In this document: piece after piece, positions 53,279 through 61,614 of the stretch
Numbering within the stretch: position 1 is the first letter of the stretch
Layout of the letters: the number at the start of each line of letters is the position of its first letter
Assembly: GCA_900471925.1 (NCBI GenBank)
Contig: UCGV01000011.1
Coordinates: forward strand, 91,771 to 155,770
Direction: 5' to 3'
Length of the DNA stretch: 64,000 nucleotides
Source: Hyphomicrobiales bacterium
GTDB taxonomy: Bacteria > Pseudomonadota > Alphaproteobacteria > Rhizobiales > Rhizobiaceae
Made by a program: the position numbers and the translations under genes
The notes under the pieces: generated by a model
The model's database searches: none
Told to the model about the DNA's origin: nothing
Seen by the model: the letters and a program-made list of their open reading frames with translations, nothing else

Positions 53279-53388
53279 GCCGACCCTGTCGCTCAATCAG
53301 CTAAAAACACCCGACGGCCGGATTTGTTCCCCGGAACCGGAAGCCGGCTGCCTATTCTTGTCAGTGATCGGCCACCCCGGGTGGCCAG

Positions 53389-54231
53389 TCACTCATGCCA
53401 GTGATCGGCCACCCAGGGCGTCGGCAGGATATAGTGGCGCAGGTAGCGGAAGGGCTTCTTGCCGTCGCGTTTGGAGATGTCGAAGACACCTTTGATATGC
53501 GTGAGGCGGGTTTCCCCGCGGCCCCTCGGGCCGAACTTGCCTTCGATGGCATTCTGCGGATGAAAACCGCGCGGGAAGAGGATGACACGAGCACTGGACG
53601 GCAGGCGCGGGGTGAGGAAATAATTGAGCGGGAAGGCCCAGTGGCAGTCCTGCCGGAAATGCAGAACCCAGCTGCGCGGGAAGAATTTCACGCCACCGGG
53701 TGCGTTACGGGTTACGAAGCGCTGTTCATACTTGTAGTCGTCGGCAACCTTCTGCGGGTTGGCCCGGAACTTCTCCTGCAGCGGCACGAGCTTTCCGACC
53801 GGAAAACGGAAGAGCGAGCTCTGGCCGAGCCTTTCGAAAGGCGTGGTCTGGTTGCGGGCCATGACGATATCGTCGGGACCGCCGACCTTGAAGAAATCAT
53901 CGAGCGAGGAAACGATGACGAGATCCAGGTCCAGGTAGAGGACCGGGCCGCTCAGCGTTCCGAGTTTCGGCCCCCAGAGCCGCGCCTTCGGCCAGATACC
54001 CCTCGTATTGACCGGCATTTCGACATCGAGAGGCGGCAGATCTTCACAGAGGATGCCCGGGTGGAGATCATCGCGACAATCGGTGAAACACGTAAATGTA
54101 AAGGGCGGCGTTATATTACGCGCTACCATTGCATAGAGTCGGTTAATAAAAGTCGGGCCGTATCGGGTGCCCCAATTAATACAAATTACCTGTTTAACGC
54201 CACCGCTCGCAGCCAAAACACTTATCGTCAT
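53389..54231 (-). CDS. Glycosyltransferase-like protein
   Basis: The 280-residue protein has a DxD-type motif in VLYLDLDLVIV near residue 100 and an N-terminal QVICINWGTRYG start, resembling GT-A fold transferases of the kind that add sugars to polysaccharide or glycoprotein acceptors. Acceptor and donor are unknown. The N-terminal third and its upstream region are AT-richer than the rest of the window, suggesting recent transfer. ATG at 54231 is the likely start; in-frame Met at 54300 is possible. Confidence 0.65.
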   Translation of the reverse strand: MTISVLAASGGVKQVICINWGTRYGPTFINRLYAMVARNITPPFTFTCFTDCRDDLHPGILCEDLPPLDVEMPVNTRGIWPKARLWGPKLGTLSGPVLYLDLDLVIVSSLDDFFKVGGPDDIVMARNQTTPFERLGQSSLFRFPVGKLVPLQEKFRANPQKVADDYKYEQRFVTRNAPGGVKFFPRSWVLHFRQDCHWAFPLNYFLTPRLPSSARVILFPRGFHPQNAIEGKFGPRGRGETRLTHIKGVFDISKRDGKKPFRYLRHYILPTPWVADHWHE

Positions 54232-54608
54232 ATCTCGCCATTTCCGTGCCCGGATCCGAAACTCTTCGTATCCGCGATGGAACGAGCTCCAGGCCTGCAT
54301 CAGATATTCAACTGAGAATACCCGGCGGAAATGCAATCCTGACACCTCAGAATCGCGGCAACGTGCCGCGATCCCTTTCCCGGCCGATATCAGCCGGTCC
54401 TTCCTTCGCAGACTGCCTTGTATTGGAAAATTTCGCGGGCCGAAAGCAATTTAAGGCAGCGGCCACCAAGAAAGCACTTCCCCCGCGCTTTACCTGCCAT
54501 CGGCAGGAGCATAAAAGACTGCCGACATCACGCCTTCTATCCATCCCCCGCCGACAGCGGCTTTCCCTTGACCGGCATCCGCCGGAACGAAAGCCGGAGA
54601 GGTCCATC
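54232..54608. other. 377-bp intergenic region with no recognised element
   Basis: It lies between the divergent glycosyltransferase and DHA2 exporter genes. I see no clear promoter, terminator or repeat; only a GGAGAGG site 6 bases before the exporter ATG. The part near 54232-54300 is AT-rich. Confidence 0.4.
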
Positions 54609-56102
54609 ATGTCCGCTACCGCTCAGCAGTCCAACCGCACGCTCGTCGTTGCCACCATCATGCTCGCGACCTTCATGGTGGCGATCGAGGCGACGATCGT
54701 GGCGACCGCCATGCCGCGCATCGTCGGCCAGCTCGGCGGCTTTTCCTATTACAGCTGGGTATTCTCTGCCTTCCTGCTGGCGCAGTCCACCACCACCGTC
54801 ATCTATGGCAAGCTTTCGGATATTTTCGGCCGCAAGCCGGTGCTGATCGGCGGCATCCTCGTCTTCCTCGTGGGATCGCTGTTCTGCGGGCTTGCCTGGT
54901 CCATGACCTCGCTGATCGTCTTCCGCCTGGTGCAGGGGCTGGGTGCCGGGGCGATCCAGCCGGTGACGATGACGATCATCGGCGATCTCTTCAAGCTCGA
55001 AGAGCGCGGCAAGGTGCAGGGCGTGATGGCGACGGTCTGGGCGACATCCGCCGTCGTCGGCCCGCTTGCCGGCGGCATCATCGTCGATACGATCTCCTGG
55101 GCCTGGATCTTCTGGATCAACCTGCCGATCGGCATTTTCTCCATCATCGCCTTCCTGCTCTTCCTAAAGGAGGACGTGGCACATAAGGATGCCAAGATCG
55201 ACTATCTCGGCGCCATCCTGTTTTCGATCTCGATCATCGCGTTCCTGACGATCCTGACGGAGACGGATGCGCCGGCCTGGGTGCTGATCTCGCTCGCCAT
55301 CGTCTTCGTGGTCACCGGCATCCTCTTCGTGCTGCAGGAAAAGCGCACGCCGGAGCCGATCATTTCCATCGCGCTCTGGAGCCGCCGGCTTGTGGCCACC
55401 AGCAATGCCTGCATGCTGCTTGCCGGCATGGCGCTGATCGGCCTTTCCACGATCCTGCCGATGTATGTGCAGGGCGTGCTCGGCCGCTCGCCGATCGTCG
55501 CCGGCTTCACGCTGACCATGCTCGTCGTCGGCTGGCCGCTCTCGGTGATGCTGTCGAGCCGCTTCTTCAAGGCATTCGGCATCCGCAACACGCTGCGTGT
55601 CGGCAGCTTCATGTTCCCCTTCGGCGCCTTCTTCCTGTTGTTCCTGACACCGGAGAGCCACCCGGCGGTTGCCGGCGCCGGCTCCTTCTTCATGGGCTTC
55701 GGCATGGGGCTCATCAATCTCACCAGCATCGCGCTAGTGCAGGACAGCGTGGAATGGTCGATGCGCGGCAGTGCGACGGCCTCGATCATCTTCGCCCGCA
55801 GCCTCGGCAACACGCTGGGCGCCACCGTGCTTGGGGCCATCCTCAATGCCGGTATCGATCACTATGCGACGGGGGATGCAGCGGACAGCCTGCACAATGT
55901 GCTGAATGAACCGACGGGGCTATCGGAACTCGCAGGCGACCCGGTGGTGCGTGGTATCTTCGATGCGGCGCTGCACTGGAGCTTCTGGGGTGTCGTGGTC
56001 GTGGCCGTGCTCACCTTCGCGACGACCTGGCTCATTCCGATCGGGCGCAACGTCAAGGCAGGCGGTGCAAACAGCTCGGCCAGCGAAGCGGCTTCGCACT
56101 GA
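54609..56102 (+). CDS. DHA2-family MFS drug exporter (14 TM)
   Basis: The 497-residue protein has fourteen predicted membrane helices. It holds the DHA2 start IMLATFMVAIEATIVATAMPRIVGQL, motif A GKLSDIFGRKPV, and motif C in WATSAVVGPLAGGIIV. EmrB-type exporters remove lipophilic drugs or metabolites with the proton gradient. GGAGAGG precedes ATG. It is convergent with the GntR gene, whose end lies 15 bp beyond its stop. Confidence 0.88.
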   Translation: MSATAQQSNRTLVVATIMLATFMVAIEATIVATAMPRIVGQLGGFSYYSWVFSAFLLAQSTTTVIYGKLSDIFGRKPVLIGGILVFLVGSLFCGLAWSMTSLIVFRLVQGLGAGAIQPVTMTIIGDLFKLEERGKVQGVMATVWATSAVVGPLAGGIIVDTISWAWIFWINLPIGIFSIIAFLLFLKEDVAHKDAKIDYLGAILFSISIIAFLTILTETDAPAWVLISLAIVFVVTGILFVLQEKRTPEPIISIALWSRRLVATSNACMLLAGMALIGLSTILPMYVQGVLGRSPIVAGFTLTMLVVGWPLSVMLSSRFFKAFGIRNTLRVGSFMFPFGAFFLLFLTPESHPAVAGAGSFFMGFGMGLINLTSIALVQDSVEWSMRGSATASIIFARSLGNTLGATVLGAILNAGIDHYATGDAADSLHNVLNEPTGLSELAGDPVVRGIFDAALHWSFWGVVVVAVLTFATTWLIPIGRNVKAGGANSSASEAASH

Positions 56103-56117
56103 TCTGGTGCTGCGTTT

Positions 56118-57023
56118 TCAGCTGGCGGCGCTTTCCGTGGCACTCTGCGGAATGGACTGCAGCAACGTCTGCCGCGCCGAGCCAAGGTGCACCCGACAGG
56201 CCGCCTCGATCCGCGCCTGATCGCGCGCCTCAAGCGCTGCGATATAATCCAGATGCTCGTAGATCGCCCGCTCGTTGCGTTCGCGGGCGGCGGCCTTGTT
56301 CCACTGGTAGTGATAGTGGAAGATGATGGCGATCGCGTCGTAGAAATCGGCGATGAAGCGGTTCTTCGAGGCACGGTGGATCAGCAGGTGGAAGCGCTCG
56401 TCGAGTGCGGAAAATTCCTTGTAGCGGTTGTTGATATCGGCAAGCACCGAGACGTGCTCTTCCCTGATCGCGGCAAGATCGATCCAGGCCTGATGATCCG
56501 CCGGCAGCTTGCCGAATTCGGCGGCCGAATGCAGCTCGAACATTTCGCGCACATCGGCGAGTTCCAGCGCGAATTCGCGGGTAAAACCCTTCAGCGTCCA
56601 GTGGCTGTTCGGACGTTTCTCGATCAGGCCGAAACGGGAGAAGCGGATCAGGAATTCGCGCACGCTGGTCGTGCCCGTGCCGATCTCGCGGGCAAGTTCC
56701 AGCTCGTTGATCTGCATGCCGGGGGCGGCTTCATCGGACATGATGCGCTGCATGAAGCTGCGCTCGATGATGTCGTGCAGACTATCTGTTTCTTCAGAAG
56801 GGAAAAAATCGCGGTCGATCGGCTGGCGCAGCACGATCTTCTGGCGCTTGTTCCAGCGGATGATGCCCTCTTCGCTGAGGCGGGTGAGGATGGCGCGCGC
56901 CGTGCTGCGGCTGACACCGAGCTGGGCGGCGATCTCCGGCTCGGAGGGGAGCGCCGTATCCATGCGCAATGCTGCCGCATATCGGTTATAGGCTTCCTTG
57001 AAGACCGTATTCTGCCTTGCCAT
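56118..57023 (-). CDS. GntR-family regulator with two winged-helix domains
   Basis: The 301-residue protein has one GntR winged helix at about 8-68 (LPSEPEIAAQLGVSRSTARAILTRLSEEGII) and a second at about 82-140 (INELELAREIGTGTTSVREFLIRFSRFGLI), followed by an FCD-type all-helical effector domain with LDERFHLLIHRA. Most FadR-like regulators have only one winged helix, so this duplication is unusual. It diverges from a UxaA-family gene and probably represses the sugar locus. Confidence 0.87.
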   Translation of the reverse strand: MARQNTVFKEAYNRYAAALRMDTALPSEPEIAAQLGVSRSTARAILTRLSEEGIIRWNKRQKIVLRQPIDRDFFPSEETDSLHDIIERSFMQRIMSDEAAPGMQINELELAREIGTGTTSVREFLIRFSRFGLIEKRPNSHWTLKGFTREFALELADVREMFELHSAAEFGKLPADHQAWIDLAAIREEHVSVLADINNRYKEFSALDERFHLLIHRASKNRFIADFYDAIAIIFHYHYQWNKAAARERNERAIYEHLDYIAALEARDQARIEAACRVHLGSARQTLLQSIPQSATESAAS

Positions 57024-57174
57024 CAGACCCTGCTTTCCGCCCAAGCGACACGGCGATAATGCCCACTGCCGAGAGCGGGCACAGCCGGACCAGGAGCCTC
57101 TTCAGGCGAGCTTTATCTTATTTTCGCCCGCCCGCGGCTGTTTGCCTCCCTCGTCCACAGGATCAATATTCCCG

Positions 57175-57207
57175 TTGACTTGAAAATGTTTATTGTAGAT
57201 AAAAAAC
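57175..57207 (+). promoter_or_regulatory. uxaA-family promoter and putative GntR operator, site 1
   Basis: TTGACT (57175-57180), 17 bp and GATAAA (57198-57203) make a plausible promoter. An AT-rich block at 57183-57207 contains ATGTTTATTG and GATAAAAA and overlaps the -10. A similar block lies at 60417-60441. It is the likely GntR site. Confidence 0.55.
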
Positions 57208-57273
57208 AAAATCAATGCGCATTATTGAGGCGGCGCTGCTGATATCGCGGACGCTTCCTTGAGGAGAAGTAGA

Positions 57274-58776
57274 GTGGAAAAGCAGCCCTGGATCATCCTG
57301 TCGACCGGAGACAATGTCGCGGTCGCGACGGCGGCGATTGCCGAAGGATCTGATGTCGCAGGTGTCACGACACGCCAGAAGATCGACGCAGGCCACAAGA
57401 TCGCCCTTACCGACATGCCGGTTGGAACGCCCGTCGTCAAGTACGGCCAGGCGATCGGCCGCACGACCGCCGACGTAAAGGCGGGCGACCATGTGCACAG
57501 CCACAATCTGCATTTCGAAAACGACCGTCTGGCCGCAACCGCCAATTCGGCGCCGGAAGAAGCAACTGCCGAAGACAAGGCGCGCACCTTCATGGGCTAT
57601 CGCCGTGCCGACGGGCGGGCGGCGACGCGCAACTATATCGGCATCATCGCCAGCGTGAACTGTTCCACCACGGTCTGTCGGGCAATCGCCGACGAGGCCA
57701 ACCGCACCATCCTGCCGCATTATGACGGCATCGACGGTTTTGTGCCGATCGTTCACGATCAGGGCTGCGGCATGAGCTCGACCGGCGACGGCATGAACGT
57801 GCTGCACCGGACCCTCGCCGGCTATACGCGCCATGTGAATTTCGGCGGCGTGCTGATGATCGGCCTCGGCTGCGAGGTCAACCAGCTCACCCTTTACGGC
57901 CAGAGCGGTGCCGGCGCTTCCAAGCGGCATTTCAACATTCAGGATGCCGGCGGTTCGCGCCGTGCGGTCGAGCGCGCCATGGGCATGCTGCGCGAGATCG
58001 CTGCCGATGTCGGCCGTGAAAAGCGCGTTCCGATCTCTGTCGGCGAAATCATCATCGGGTTGCAGTGCGGCGGTTCGGATGGCTTTTCGGGCATTTCCGC
58101 CAATCCGGCGCTCGGCATCGCGGCCGATCTCCTGGCGGCAGCCGGCGGCACGGCGATCCTTTCGGAAACCTCCGAGATCTACGGCGCCGAACATCTGCTG
58201 CGCAGCCGCGCCGTCAGCGACGAGGTGGCCAAGAAGCTCGACGAGAAGATCGCCTGGTGGGAAGACTATGTCGCCCTGCACGGCGCCTCGCTCGACAATA
58301 ATCCTTCGCCGGGTAACAAGCGTGGCGGCTTGACGACCATTCTCGAAAAGTCGCTCGGCGCTGTCGCCAAGGGCGGCCGTTCGCCGCTGACCGCCGTCTA
58401 TGGCTATGCGGAGCGCGTGACCGCGCCCGGCCTCGTCTTCATGGATACGCCCGGCTACGATCCGGTTTCTGCCACCGGCCAGGTTGCCGGCGGGGCGAAC
58501 ATGATCGCCTTTACCACCGGCCGCGGCTCCTGCTTCGGCTGCCGCCCGGCGCCGTCGCTGAAACTGACCAGCAATTCGGCGCTCTATGCCTCGATGGAAG
58601 AGGACATGGATATCGATTGCGGGACGATCGTAACCGGTGACGCGACGATCAGCGGCAAGGGCCGCGAGATCTTCGAGCTGATCATCGAGACGGCCTCCGG
58701 CCAGAAAACAAAAAGTGAGCTTTTCGGCTATGGCGATAACGAATTTGTGCCGTGGCATCTTGGAGCCACGCTCTAA
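57274..58776 (+). CDS. UxaA-family (altronate/galactarate dehydratase-like) hydrolyase
   Basis: The 500-residue protein combines an N-terminal SAF domain (about 10-85, GHKIAL, YGQAIGRT, GDHVHSHNLHF) with the UxaA catalytic domain: GCGMSSTGDGMN, GLGCEVNQ, LQCGGSDGFSGI and the Cys-containing GRGSCFGCRPAP. Members dehydrate aldonic or aldaric acids such as altronate, using Fe2+ or an Fe-S site. The substrate here is not known; neighbours suggest a deoxysugar acid. GTG start after GAGGAGAAG. Confidence 0.86.
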   Translation: MEKQPWIILSTGDNVAVATAAIAEGSDVAGVTTRQKIDAGHKIALTDMPVGTPVVKYGQAIGRTTADVKAGDHVHSHNLHFENDRLAATANSAPEEATAEDKARTFMGYRRADGRAATRNYIGIIASVNCSTTVCRAIADEANRTILPHYDGIDGFVPIVHDQGCGMSSTGDGMNVLHRTLAGYTRHVNFGGVLMIGLGCEVNQLTLYGQSGAGASKRHFNIQDAGGSRRAVERAMGMLREIAADVGREKRVPISVGEIIIGLQCGGSDGFSGISANPALGIAADLLAAAGGTAILSETSEIYGAEHLLRSRAVSDEVAKKLDEKIAWWEDYVALHGASLDNNPSPGNKRGGLTTILEKSLGAVAKGGRSPLTAVYGYAERVTAPGLVFMDTPGYDPVSATGQVAGGANMIAFTTGRGSCFGCRPAPSLKLTSNSALYASMEEDMDIDCGTIVTGDATISGKGREIFELIIETASGQKTKSELFGYGDNEFVPWHLGATL

Positions 58777-58816
58777 ATAATACCTATAAACTTTCGGGTC
58801 TTCACAAGGAGGAATG

Positions 58817-59836
58817 ATGAAGACGAGGAGGATCGGCAAGACGGCGCTCGAAGTGACGGAGATCAGCTTCGGCGCCGCAGCCCTCGGCGGCCTTTACCGC
58901 ACCTGCCCGCGCGACGTGGCGATGGAAACACTGGAAACGGCCTGGGATCACGGCATCCGCTATTTCGACGTGGCGCCGTGGTACGGCCTCGGGCTCGGCG
59001 AACGGCGGGTCGGCGATTTCCTGCGCGACAAGCCGGAGAACGACTATGTGCTGTCGACCAAGGTCGGGCGCCTGCTGCGGCCGGTGCCGACAGGTACGGT
59101 GCCGGACTATAGCTATGTCGATCCGCTCTCGTTCGATGCGGACTACGACTATTCCTATGACGGCATCATGCGGTCGGTGGAATTTTCCTATGCGCGCCTC
59201 GGCCTGAACCGGATCGACATCCTGTTCGTTCACGATATCGGCGCCTACACGCATGGCGCCGCCAAGAACGCCGTGCATCTGAAGAATTTCCTCGATACCG
59301 GCGTCAAGGCGCTGGAACAGCTGAAATCCTCTGGCGCGATCAAGGCGTTCGGCCTCGGCGTCAACGAAGTGCCCGTGTGCCTCGACGTGATGCGCAATGC
59401 CGATATCGACACGATCCTGATGGCCGGCCGCTATACGCTGCTCGACCGCTCGGCGGTATCGGAACTGATGCCGCTCTGCCGGCAGAAGGGCACCTCGCTC
59501 GTCGTCGGCGGCGTCTTCAACTCCGGCATCCTTGCAACCGGCCCGGTGCCGGGCTCGCATTTCGACTATATGCCGGCCACCGAAGAGGTGCTCGGCAAGG
59601 TGGCGGCGATGGAAGAGGTGGCCAAGCGCCACGGTGTGCCGCTCGCAGCACCCGCCCTGCAGTTTCCGCTGCGCGACCCTATTGTCTCCTCGGTGCTGAT
59701 CGGCACGGCAAAGCCGTCGAGCCTTGTGCGCAACATGGAGAATTTCGAGCCGCAGCTCCCCGCCGATATCTATCCCGAATTCGAACCCTATACGCTCGTC
59801 GCTGCGCCGCTCGGCGAAGAAGCCGTGCGGATGTGA
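58817..59836 (+). CDS. Aldo/keto reductase, sugar dehydrogenase type
   Basis: The 339-residue TIM-barrel oxidoreductase has the AKR catalytic Asp/Tyr in RYFDVAPWYGLG, then the Lys in VLSTKVGR and the His in FVHDIG. It resembles D-threo-aldose 1-dehydrogenase/L-fucose dehydrogenase enzymes, which oxidise sugars to lactones with NAD(P). Two overlapping ATG codons; 58817 sits better after AGGAGG. fucU follows 9 bp after its stop. Confidence 0.85.
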   Translation: MKTRRIGKTALEVTEISFGAAALGGLYRTCPRDVAMETLETAWDHGIRYFDVAPWYGLGLGERRVGDFLRDKPENDYVLSTKVGRLLRPVPTGTVPDYSYVDPLSFDADYDYSYDGIMRSVEFSYARLGLNRIDILFVHDIGAYTHGAAKNAVHLKNFLDTGVKALEQLKSSGAIKAFGLGVNEVPVCLDVMRNADIDTILMAGRYTLLDRSAVSELMPLCRQKGTSLVVGGVFNSGILATGPVPGSHFDYMPATEEVLGKVAAMEEVAKRHGVPLAAPALQFPLRDPIVSSVLIGTAKPSSLVRNMENFEPQLPADIYPEFEPYTLVAAPLGEEAVRM

Positions 59837-59845
59837 GGAGGCACC

Positions 59846-60292
59846 ATGCTTAAAGGTATTCACCCGCTGCTCGGCCCCGATCTGCTCCATGCACTGAAGA
59901 CCATGGGGCATGGCGACGATATCGTCATTGCCGATGCCAATTTCCCGGCCGCCAGCATGGGGCCTGAGGTCATCCGCGCCGATGGCGTCAGCGCCACCGA
60001 CATGGCCAAGGCGATCCTCACCCATATGCCGCTCGATACGTTCGTGCCGCAATCGGCATGGCGCATGGAGGTGGTGGGCGACCCGCAAGCGGTGCCCGAA
60101 GTCTGCGCCGAATTCCAGGCGATCGTCACAAGGCTGGCCGGCGATTTTCCGATCGCCTCGGTCGAGCGCTTCGCCTTCTACGACATGGCGCGCAAGGCCC
60201 GCTATGTGGTGGCGACCACGGAATTCCGGCTCTACGGCAACCTCATCTTAAAGAAGGGTGTCGTGCAGCCGCACGAGCTGCAATTCGACTAA
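59846..60292 (+). CDS. fucU: L-fucose mutarotase (RbsD/FucU family)
   Basis: The 148-residue decameric-type protein has the family start MLKGIHPLLGPDLLHALKTMGHGDDIVIADANFPA with the catalytic His/Asp positions, and the end ASVERFAFYDMARKARYVVATTEFRLYGNLILKKGVV. FucU interconverts sugar anomers so that the dehydrogenase gets the right one. It is coupled with the aldo/keto reductase gene, strengthening a fucose-like pathway. GAGG precedes ATG. Confidence 0.9.
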   Translation: MLKGIHPLLGPDLLHALKTMGHGDDIVIADANFPAASMGPEVIRADGVSATDMAKAILTHMPLDTFVPQSAWRMEVVGDPQAVPEVCAEFQAIVTRLAGDFPIASVERFAFYDMARKARYVVATTEFRLYGNLILKKGVVQPHELQFD

Positions 60293-60416
60293 AGACGGTA
60301 TTTTAGGTCTTTATGTATTTGAAATAAAAACAATTGCTTGAGAGATAAATTAGCAGGCCGGGCAAGCGAAATCAGCGCACTTGCAATTTGCTTGCGCCTC
60401 AGCTAGCTTCTCCTCG

Positions 60417-60441
60417 TAAATGTTTTTTATCGATAAAAATC
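60417..60441 (+). promoter_or_regulatory. Putative GntR operator, site 2
   Basis: TTTTTATCGATAAAAA at 60424-60439 is a perfect 16-bp palindrome within a block that aligns with 57183-57207 at most positions. It lies 64 bp before the binding-protein start. I see no matching -35, so promoter placement is unclear. Confidence 0.55.
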
Positions 60442-60504
60442 GTCCGCCTGCGTTCTGCGGTTCGGTTTCACTGGAGGAGAACGCACCCTGAGAGGAGAAC
60501 CCTT

Positions 60505-61494
60505 ATGAGCATCGTGAAATCCCTTCTGTCCCGCCGGGCCTTTACGGCACTTGCAGGCGCAGCTGTCATCGCAACGTCGATGCCGGTCGCGTCCTTTGCT
60601 GCCGAAGTAACGATCCCGATCATCGTCAAGGACACGACGTCCTTCTACTGGCAGATCGTTCTGGCGGGCGCCCGCAAGGCTGGTACCGACCTCGGCGTCA
60701 AGGTGCCGGAACTCGGCGCACAGGCTGAAACTGACGTCAACGGCCAGATCAGCATTCTCGAAAACGCCGTTGCCGGCAAGCCTGCTGCCATCGTCATCTC
60801 GCCGACAGAATTCAAGGCACTCGGCAAGCCGATCGATGAAGCTGCAAAGTCCGTTCCGATCATCGGTATCGACTCCGGCGCTGACTCCAAGGCCTTCAAG
60901 TCGTTCCTGACCACCGACAACGTCCAGGGCGGCCGCATCGCCGCTGACGGCCTTGCCGCTGCGATCAAGGAAATGACCGGCAAGGATGAAGGCGATGTCG
61001 TCATCATCACCAACACACCCGGTGCAGGCTCGCTCGAGCAGCGCCGCGAAGGCTTCCTGGATCAGGTCAAGACCAAGTATCCGGGCCTGAAGGTCGTGGC
61101 CGACAAGTATGCTGACGGTCAGGCAACCACCGGCCTCAACATCATGACCGACCTGATCACCGCAAACCCGAAGATCGTCGGCGTTTTCGCTTCCAACCTG
61201 ATCATGGCGCAGGGCGTTGGCCAGGCGATCGCTGAAAACAAGCTCGGCGATAAGGTCAAGGTCATCGGCTTCGACAGCGACGACAAGACGATCGGCTTCC
61301 TCAAGGATGGCGCCATTGCCGGCCTCGTCGTTCAGGATCCGTACCGCATGGGTTATGACGGCATCAAGACCGCACTCGCTGTTTCCAAGGGCGAAAAGGT
61401 CGAAGCCAACGTCGATACCGGCGCCAACCTCGTCACCAAGGCGAACATGAGCGACCCGAAGATCGACGCTCTTCTGAACCCGAAGCTCAAGTAA
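60505..61494 (+). CDS. Periplasmic sugar-binding protein (ribose/RbsB type)
   Basis: The 329-residue protein has a signal peptide with a twin-arginine-like start (SLLSRRAFTALAG), cleaved after SFA at about residue 32, and a type 1 periplasmic binding fold: VKDTTSFYWQIVLAGARKAGTDLG, NVQGGRIAADGLAAAI and NTPGAGSLEQRREGF. It captures a sugar for the ABC importer. A palindromic site lies upstream and a 12-bp hairpin follows. ATG comes after AGAGGAG. Confidence 0.91.
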   Translation: MSIVKSLLSRRAFTALAGAAVIATSMPVASFAAEVTIPIIVKDTTSFYWQIVLAGARKAGTDLGVKVPELGAQAETDVNGQISILENAVAGKPAAIVISPTEFKALGKPIDEAAKSVPIIGIDSGADSKAFKSFLTTDNVQGGRIAADGLAAAIKEMTGKDEGDVVIITNTPGAGSLEQRREGFLDQVKTKYPGLKVVADKYADGQATTGLNIMTDLITANPKIVGVFASNLIMAQGVGQAIAENKLGDKVKVIGFDSDDKTIGFLKDGAIAGLVVQDPYRMGYDGIKTALAVSKGEKVEANVDTGANLVTKANMSDPKIDALLNPKLK

Positions 61495-61506
61495 ACTGAG
61501 ATTGAT

Positions 61507-61538
61507 GGCCGCGCGGCAGCAATGCCGCGCGGCCTTTC
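61507..61538 (+). terminator. Hairpin between binding-protein and ATPase genes
   Basis: GGCCGCGCGGCA (61507-61518) pairs perfectly with TGCCGCGCGGCC (61523-61534) around GCAA, followed by TTTCG. As a partial terminator it would give more binding protein than transporter. Confidence 0.8.
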
Positions 61539-61614
61539 GTTCATTCGTGCTATCGTTCATGCTGATAGCGCGGACTGCGGCGGGTGGAGACGCCGGAATT
61601 CGCAAGGAGAGGAG

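Noticed and set aside
57190..58839. Open frame of 549 codons on the minus strand opposite the UxaA-family gene
   Set aside because: Same GC-driven artefact; the plus-strand frame has clear UxaA motifs and a Shine-Dalgarno.
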